The notes under the pieces were generated by a model. The model worked only from the letters and a program-made list of their open reading frames with translations. It was not told the origin of the DNA and made no database searches. DNA of 10,968 nt from an uncultured Bacilli bacterium (GTDB taxonomy: Bacteria; Bacillota_I; Bacilli_A; RF39; UBA660), in the NCBI GenBank assembly GCA_934169415.1, contig CAKPNP010000035.1, positions 1 through 10,968 of the forward strand. Reading direction: 5' to 3'. Position numbers and translations under genes: made by a program. Below, piece by piece: positions 7,066 to 10,968 of the stretch. Numbering within the stretch: the first letter of the stretch is position 1; each line of letters starts with the position of its first letter.

Positions 7066-7513
7066 TATCTTCACCTCTATTTACTGTCCAAGTAAAATTA
7101 TTTGCACTCTTAGATTTATATCCTATCATAGGTAAAAATGAAGAGTCTCCATTTACATATATTTCTATATCATAATAATCTTTAGCTTCTTTTGATAAGT
7201 TATCAGTAATTACACTAGATAATTTTTGTAATCCTGCTTCATCAGTACTACTTGTTGTAATAATAAATTTAAGAATTCTAACATTTTTATTGTATGTTAC
7301 TTCACTTACTAAATTAGAAGCACTAATTTTAGATTTTATTTCATCTATAGTATTAGTTTCTATATTAACCTCACCATCTAATCTAGATCCATAAACACTT
7401 TTACTATTGCTTGGATTAAACATAGAATAAATAGCTATAAATGCAAGTATAAATAGTATTACACATACTACAAATATTGAAATAGCTAACTTATGTTCCT
7501 TTATTTTTTTCAT
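7058..7513 (-). CDS. Small single-pass membrane protein of unknown function
   Basis: 151 residues. A basic N-terminus (MKKIKEHK) precedes one hydrophobic segment at about 9-31, with no cleavage or lipobox motif, so it is probably anchored with its C-terminal part outside. The outside part (about 32-151) alternates predicted strands and helices, in an order that could be a beta-alpha-beta-beta-alpha-beta fold; this is a guess from the pattern. I do not recognise the family. The end contains an aromatic segment (FTWTVNRG). The start is ATG with GGAGAG seven bases upstream. The last bases overlap the start of the receptor gene, so the two are likely co-translated, and a role beside the receptor is plausible but unproven. 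A promoter at 7533-7561 may allow expression apart from gatCAB. Confidence 0.78.
   Translation of the reverse strand: MKKIKEHKLAISIFVVCVILFILAFIAIYSMFNPSNSKSVYGSRLDGEVNIETNTIDEIKSKISASNLVSEVTYNKNVRILKFIITTSSTDEAGLQKLSSVITDNLSKEAKDYYDIEIYVNGDSSFLPMIGYKSKSANNFTWTVNRGEDSE
7072..7078 (-). promoter_or_regulatory. Ribosome binding site that decides the receptor start
   Basis: AGAGGTG on the minus strand ends six bases before the GTG at 7063-7065. It overlaps the alternative GTG at 7072-7074, which therefore has no site of its own. This favours the downstream start and a 672-residue protein. Confidence 0.55.
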
Positions 7514-7532
7514 ATCTTCACTCTCCGTACTA

Positions 7533-7561
7533 ATTATACTATAAAATTAAATATTAGACAA
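7533..7561 (-). promoter_or_regulatory. Probable internal promoter before the small membrane gene
   Basis: TTGTCT (7556-7561) and a perfect TATAAT (7533-7538) are 17 bases apart. The -35 lies inside the end of gatB and the predicted start is near 7526, thirteen bases before the ATG of the small membrane gene. The -35 matches only four of six consensus bases, so strength is uncertain. Confidence 0.45.
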
Positions 7562-8941
7562 TTCTTTAATTAATAGTTGCATAGAAACACTTGGATTAAC
7601 TTTACCATGAGCTTCCTTCATAACTTGTCCCATTAAATATTTAATAGCTCTATCTTTACCCTCTTTATAATCCTTAACAGAATCCGGATTTTCACTTATT
7701 ACTTTAATAATAATTTCTTTTATAAATGAATCATCAGAAATTTGCTCCATATTATTTTCTTTTATTATTAAATCTACATCTTTATCATTTTCTAATATAA
7801 TATCTATAATTTTTTTAGAAGAAGAACTTGATATTATATTTTTATCTAAAGCGTTAACTAATTTAATAAAGTTTTCTTTAGACAATTTTGTTGAATAAAG
7901 ACTAACAATATTTTTATTTAAATATGAAAGTATATCTCCTGTTAATAAATTAGCAGCTATTATAGGATTACATTCATCTATTACTGATTCTAAGAAATCA
8001 CATATATCTCTTGATGATATAATCGTATTAATAGCATTGTCATTTATGTTTAATTTTTTATATTTATTTCTTAATTCATCACCCAAAATAGGAAGTGTTT
8101 TTTTAACCTGTTCTATATCTTCATCAGTTAAAATTACATAAGGAATATCTGGTTCTGGAAAATATCTATAATCAGAATTAGTTTCTTTATAACGCATTAA
8201 AATAGTTGTAGATGTTTTATCATCAAATCTTCTTGTTTGTTCTTTAATAACCTCACCGTTATTAATTAAATCAGTTTGTCTTTTTATTTCGTAATCAATA
8301 GCAAGTCCAACATTTTTAATAGAACCTATATTCTTAACTTCTACTTTAGTTCCTAATTTATCAGTGTTAGATACAGAAACATTAACATCACATCTCATGC
8401 TACCTTCTTCAATCTTAACATCACTAACACCTAAATATAATAAAGTTTCTCTTAATTTTTCTAAATATTCCATAGCCTCAGTTCCATTTTTCATACAAGG
8501 ACGAGTAACTATTTCAATTAAAGGAACACCTGCTCTATTAAAATTAAGTAAAGTATAATCCGTATGTATACTTTTACATGTATCTTCTTCTATATGTATT
8601 CTTTCAATATCAATTTTTTTATTAGATATATTTATATAACCATCATAACCTATTGGAGTATCTTGTTGTGTTATTTGATAACCTTTTGGTAGGTCTGGAT
8701 AAAAATAATTTTTACGATCAAAATGCATAACTTTATTTATATTACAGTTAAGAGCTAGGCAAGCTTTTAAAGCTGAATCAATTACACCTTTATTAAGTCT
8801 AGGTAAAACACCAGGATGACCTAAGTCAATTGCATTTATATTAGTATTAACAGGATCCTTAAAATTGTTTTTAGATAGTGAAAATACCTTAGCATCACTA
8901 ATAAGTTCTACATGAACTTCAATACCTATTGTTGCTTCCAT
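7547..8941 (-). CDS. gatB: Aspartyl/glutamyl-tRNA(Asn/Gln) amidotransferase subunit B
   Basis: 464 residues, close to the usual 470-480. GatB is the kinase/transamidase part of GatCAB: it phosphorylates Glu- or Asp-tRNA and converts it to the amide form with ammonia from GatA. Visible: IGIEVHVEL (5-13) with metal-site Glu8 and His10, FDRKNYFYPDLPKGYQITQ (74-92), HIEEDTCKSIH (116-126), GVPLIEIVTRP (138-148), GSMRCDVNVS (180-189), a GTKVEVKN segment near 197-204, and DYRYFPEPD (257-265). The C-terminal third is a YqeY-like helical tail ending in KEAHGKVNPS-type residues. The CPxC pair often seen after NTN in Bacillota GatB is absent here (NAID). The ATG overlaps the gatA stop by one base, with AGGAGG eight bases upstream, so translation is coupled. 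Confidence 0.97.
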   Translation of the reverse strand: MEATIGIEVHVELISDAKVFSLSKNNFKDPVNTNINAIDLGHPGVLPRLNKGVIDSALKACLALNCNINKVMHFDRKNYFYPDLPKGYQITQQDTPIGYDGYINISNKKIDIERIHIEEDTCKSIHTDYTLLNFNRAGVPLIEIVTRPCMKNGTEAMEYLEKLRETLLYLGVSDVKIEEGSMRCDVNVSVSNTDKLGTKVEVKNIGSIKNVGLAIDYEIKRQTDLINNGEVIKEQTRRFDDKTSTTILMRYKETNSDYRYFPEPDIPYVILTDEDIEQVKKTLPILGDELRNKYKKLNINDNAINTIISSRDICDFLESVIDECNPIIAANLLTGDILSYLNKNIVSLYSTKLSKENFIKLVNALDKNIISSSSSKKIIDIILENDKDVDLIIKENNMEQISDDSFIKEIIIKVISENPDSVKDYKEGKDRAIKYLMGQVMKEAHGKVNPSVSMQLLIKELSNI

Positions 8942-10365
8942 TATTTTACCTCCTTTAGTTTTTCTTCAATAAAACTAGCTAATTGATAAATTTGATCTTC
9001 TTTAAAATAAGAAGCTATTATATGCATACCTATAGGAAGTGAGTTACTGTTTTTACCAATTGGCAAACTCATTGCAGGAAGTCCTGCCATATTAACTGGT
9101 ATTGTAAGTAAATCATCATAAAAGCTCTTTAAAGCGTCATCTTGTTTTGTTCCTAATTTATACGCAGTAGAAGTATTAGTAGGTCCTATTATTAAGTCAT
9201 AGTTTTTAAATATTTCATTAAATGAATCAGTTAAAGCTTTTCTTACTTTTAAAGCCTTATAATAGTATTTTTTAGAGTTTTCACCACTTAATACATAAGA
9301 ACCTATCATAATTCTTCTTTTAACTTCATTACCAAAACCAATAGTTCTAGTTTTCTTATATAAATCCATTAAATCGTTTGATTCTACACTAAGTCCATAT
9401 CTAATTCCATCATAACGAGCTAAGTTACTAGAAGCTTCAGAAAGAGCTATTACTTGATATAATGGTATTGCATATTCTAAATATTTAATATCTACATAAT
9501 CAATAATACAACCAGCATTTTTTAACATTTCGATTACTGATTCTACTCTAGATTTAATTTCTTTATCTATTACATCACTCATATAATAATTTGGAACAGC
9601 AATTTTTAAACCTTTTATATCTTTTCCAATTAAACTAGTATAATCTTTAACTGGTTCTTTAGATGAAGTTAAATCATTTGAATCATAACCACTTATTGTA
9701 TTTAAAAGTAAAGCATTTTCATATACTCCTCTTGTAATTGGACCTACTTGATCAAGACTTGATGCAAAAGCAATAACGCCATATCTTGAAACACGACCAT
9801 ATGTTGGTTTTAATCCAACTAATCCACAAAAACTAGATGGTTGTCTAATACTTCCTCCTGTATCTGTTCCAAGTGATAAACTAGTTATACCTGATGCAAC
9901 AGCTGCCGCTGAACCACTAGATGATCCACCTGGCACTAAACTATTATCAATAGGATTTAAAGTTGGTCCAAAATAAGAAGTTTCACCAGTAGAGCCCATT
10001 GCAAACTCATCCATATTAGTTTTACCAATTATAATCATATGTTTTTCTTTTATTTTAGAAATTACTGTAGCATCATATATAGGAATAAAATCTTCTAAAA
10101 TATGACTTGCCGCTGTAGTTCTTAAATCTTTAGTTAAAATATTATCTTTAATAGCAATAGGTAGTCCAAACAAAATATTATCTATTTCTTTATTTTCAAG
10201 TTCTTTAGCAGTTTTTATAGCCTCTTCTTTATTAAGCGTTATAAAACAGTTTAAATTAGTAGATTCTATTCTTTCAAAAGCTTCATTTACTAAATCAATT
10301 GGTTTAATTTTCTTATCTTTTAATAATTTATTTATTTCTCTTATATCTAAATCTAAATATCTCAT
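8941..10365 (-). CDS. gatA: Aspartyl/glutamyl-tRNA(Asn/Gln) amidotransferase subunit A
   Basis: 474 residues, near the usual 480-490. GatA is the glutaminase of GatCAB and feeds ammonia through a channel to GatB. It belongs to the amidase-signature family. The Ser-cisSer-Lys triad is intact: Lys73 in IAIKDN, Ser148 in PGGSSSGSA and Ser172 in DTGGSIRQP. Other family blocks are GKTNMDEFAMGST (114-126), CGLVGLKPTYGRVSRYG from residue 180, and SSLDQVGP. The start is ATG, one base after the gatC stop, with AAAGGAG upstream inside gatC. The end overlaps gatB by one base. The product acts in the cytoplasm as part of the GatCAB complex. Confidence 0.97.
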   Translation of the reverse strand: MRYLDLDIREINKLLKDKKIKPIDLVNEAFERIESTNLNCFITLNKEEAIKTAKELENKEIDNILFGLPIAIKDNILTKDLRTTAASHILEDFIPIYDATVISKIKEKHMIIIGKTNMDEFAMGSTGETSYFGPTLNPIDNSLVPGGSSSGSAAAVASGITSLSLGTDTGGSIRQPSSFCGLVGLKPTYGRVSRYGVIAFASSLDQVGPITRGVYENALLLNTISGYDSNDLTSSKEPVKDYTSLIGKDIKGLKIAVPNYYMSDVIDKEIKSRVESVIEMLKNAGCIIDYVDIKYLEYAIPLYQVIALSEASSNLARYDGIRYGLSVESNDLMDLYKKTRTIGFGNEVKRRIMIGSYVLSGENSKKYYYKALKVRKALTDSFNEIFKNYDLIIGPTNTSTAYKLGTKQDDALKSFYDDLLTIPVNMAGLPAMSLPIGKNSNSLPIGMHIIASYFKEDQIYQLASFIEEKLKEVK

Positions 10366-10366
10366 A

Positions 10367-10660
10367 TTATTCTCCTTTTAATGCTTTAGGTACAACTAAA
10401 TAATCATTTTTTACCCTTTTAGCATTTTTAAAAGCATCTACAGTACTTATATGGCTTAGAGGCATATCAGCATCATACCTGTTAGTATCAACTACTGGAC
10501 TTATCATTATAGGGGTATTTTCATCTATTTCTACATCCTTTATTTTATCTATTTCAGATAATATATCAAAACATTGTTTTTGATATTTTTTTATTTCATT
10601 TTCTTCTACATATAAATGAGCAAGATCTGCTATATGTATTATTTTTTCTTCTTCTATCAT
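10367..10660 (-). CDS. gatC: Aspartyl/glutamyl-tRNA(Asn/Gln) amidotransferase subunit C
   Basis: 97 residues, the normal size for GatC, a small helical belt that wraps and stabilises the GatA-GatB interface. Typical features are HIADLAHLYVEENEI near the N-terminus, ILSEIDKIKDVEID in the middle, and the closing VPKAL. The ATG at 10658-10660 is chosen: GAAAGGTG ends five bases before it. A longer reading from the TTG at 10673-10675 would place the ribosome site inside the coding sequence. First gene of the gatCAB unit, directly behind an extended -10 promoter, with a leader of about 30 bases that leaves no room for a riboswitch or T-box. Confidence 0.95.
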   Translation of the reverse strand: MIEEEKIIHIADLAHLYVEENEIKKYQKQCFDILSEIDKIKDVEIDENTPIMISPVVDTNRYDADMPLSHISTVDAFKNAKRVKNDYLVVPKALKGE

Positions 10661-10665
10661 ATAAT

Positions 10666-10673
10666 CACCTTTC
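10666..10673 (-). promoter_or_regulatory. Ribosome binding site that decides the gatC start
   Basis: GAAAGGTG on the minus strand lies five bases before the ATG at 10658-10660. It sits inside the first codons of the longer TTG reading, which argues against that longer start. Confidence 0.65.
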
Positions 10674-10698
10674 AACTAATTTTAATTTATACTACATA

Positions 10699-10707
10699 AT
10701 TATATCA
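10699..10707 (-). promoter_or_regulatory. Extended -10 promoter for gatCAB
   Basis: A perfect TATAAT (10699-10704) preceded by TGA forms an extended -10 box. No good -35 lies at 16-18 bases, which is common for extended -10 promoters. Predicted transcription start is near 10692. It is about 25 bases downstream of the terminator of the preceding gene. Confidence 0.6.
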
Positions 10708-10727
10708 TACTTCTATAAAATTTTATT

Positions 10728-10757
10728 AAAAAACTACAAGAATTTAATCTTATAGTT
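10728..10757 (-). terminator. Rho-independent terminator of the Rpn-like gene
   Basis: On the minus strand AACTATAAGA (10757-10748) pairs with TCTTGTAGTT (10741-10732): ten base pairs, one of them U-G, with a six-base loop and a T-run to 10728. The stem overlaps the stop codon at 10756-10758, so the gene ends inside its own terminator and gatC is a separate unit. Confidence 0.75.
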
Positions 10758-10968
10758 ATAAACTCATTATTTGTTTTTTAGTTAATCCTGTTATTTCAGA
10801 AATAAGACTGATGTCCATCTTTTTATTCAGCATCTTTTTAGCAGTTTCGATTATTCCAGCTTTTCTGCCTTTTTTCTCGCCACGTTTTTCGCCGATTTCT
10901 TTAAATGTATTTTCCCATATCTTCTTTTCTTCTAATGGATCCATATATTCAAATAACTCTTTTTCATC
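10756..10968 (-). CDS. C-terminal end of an Rpn-family nuclease / PD-(D/E)XK transposase-like protein (partial at window edge)
   Basis: The reading frame is open to the right edge, so only the last 70 residues are visible; an internal Met at 10942-10944 is not needed as a start. The visible part has the layout typical of Rpn (PDDEXK_2) protein ends: a charged acidic and aromatic stretch, a run of Glu/Gly/Lys repeats (GEKRGEKKGRKAG), then AKKMLNKKMDISLISEITGLTKKQIMSL-type residues, that is, a small helix-turn-helix-like tail ending at the stop codon. Proteins of this family are linked to recombination-promoting DNA nicking and occur in many copies in gut Bacillota. The catalytic domain would lie outside the window, so activity cannot be judged. 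It has its own terminator. Confidence 0.7.
   Translation of the reverse strand, partial: DEKELFEYMDPLEEKKIWENTFKEIGEKRGEKKGRKAGIIETAKKMLNKKMDISLISEITGLTKKQIMSL

Noticed and set aside
7066..7074. Receptor start at the upstream GTG (7072-7074)
   Set aside because: There is no Shine-Dalgarno at a usable distance; AGAGGTG at 7072-7078 fits the GTG at 7063-7065 instead. It adds only three residues and cannot be fully excluded.
8822..8836. Loss of the CPxC pair in GatB as a possible defect
   Set aside because: Other GatB blocks and metal-site residues are intact, and I believe some low-G+C Bacilli lineages lack these cysteines, so it is probably a lineage trait.
10661..10675. Longer gatC from a TTG start
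   Set aside because: The TTG start would use the Shine-Dalgarno sequence as codons and has no site of its own; the ATG at 10658-10660 is ideally placed.
1..10968. Use of TGA as tryptophan (Mycoplasma-type code)
   Set aside because: No gene ends in TGA, but all genes are full length with TGG tryptophans and none needs TGA read-through, so the standard code fits.
1..10968. CRISPR array, tRNA or rRNA genes, insertion sequence ends, phage genes
   Set aside because: No regularly spaced direct repeats, cloverleaf-like stretches, conserved rRNA segments or flanking terminal repeats were seen; the only mobile-element-like gene is the partial Rpn homologue.

Overview
The window is very AT-rich (about a quarter G+C by eye) and every convincing gene lies on the minus strand. 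The standard code fits: all tryptophans checked are TGG and the stops are TAA, with one TAG. Shine-Dalgarno sequences are strong, and the GatCAB amidotransferase implies that Gln-tRNA is made by transamidation. Together with the protein types this suggests a low-G+C Bacillota, probably an uncultured gut Bacilli/Mollicutes-like lineage (RF39 or Erysipelotrichia type). That placement is an inference, not a measurement.

Read in the direction of transcription (high to low coordinates), the window has four parts. (1) The 3' end of an Rpn-family nuclease/transposase-like gene enters from the right edge and ends in an intrinsic terminator overlapping its stop codon. (2) An extended -10 promoter starts a six-gene unit: gatC, gatA and gatB, then a small membrane-anchored protein, a two-pass receptor with two periplasmic-binding-like domains and a degenerate GGDEF domain, and a YihY/BrkB-type membrane protein. 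A second promoter inside the unit, just before the small membrane protein, could uncouple the membrane genes from gatCAB. The unit ends in a 126-base tail with crossing inverted repeats, followed by an intrinsic terminator. (3) Directly after that terminator, a near-consensus promoter (TTGACT, 17 bp, TATAAT, with a palindrome over the -10) drives a pyruvate kinase homologue and a GH31 glycosidase homologue, closed by a third intrinsic terminator. (4) Directly after that comes another good promoter and a 21-codon ORF with an ideally spaced Shine-Dalgarno sequence, near the left edge.

Most of the window is ordinary core metabolism, and no obvious defence or novel multi-gene system is present. 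The unusual feature is that three enzyme-like proteins lack residues normally needed for catalysis: the pyruvate kinase lacks a metal-binding Asp (Ala instead), the GH31 protein has Lys where the acid/base Asp is expected, and the GGDEF motif reads NGNEF. The small promoter-driven ORF at 65-130 is the best candidate for something undescribed. All alignments were made by eye.
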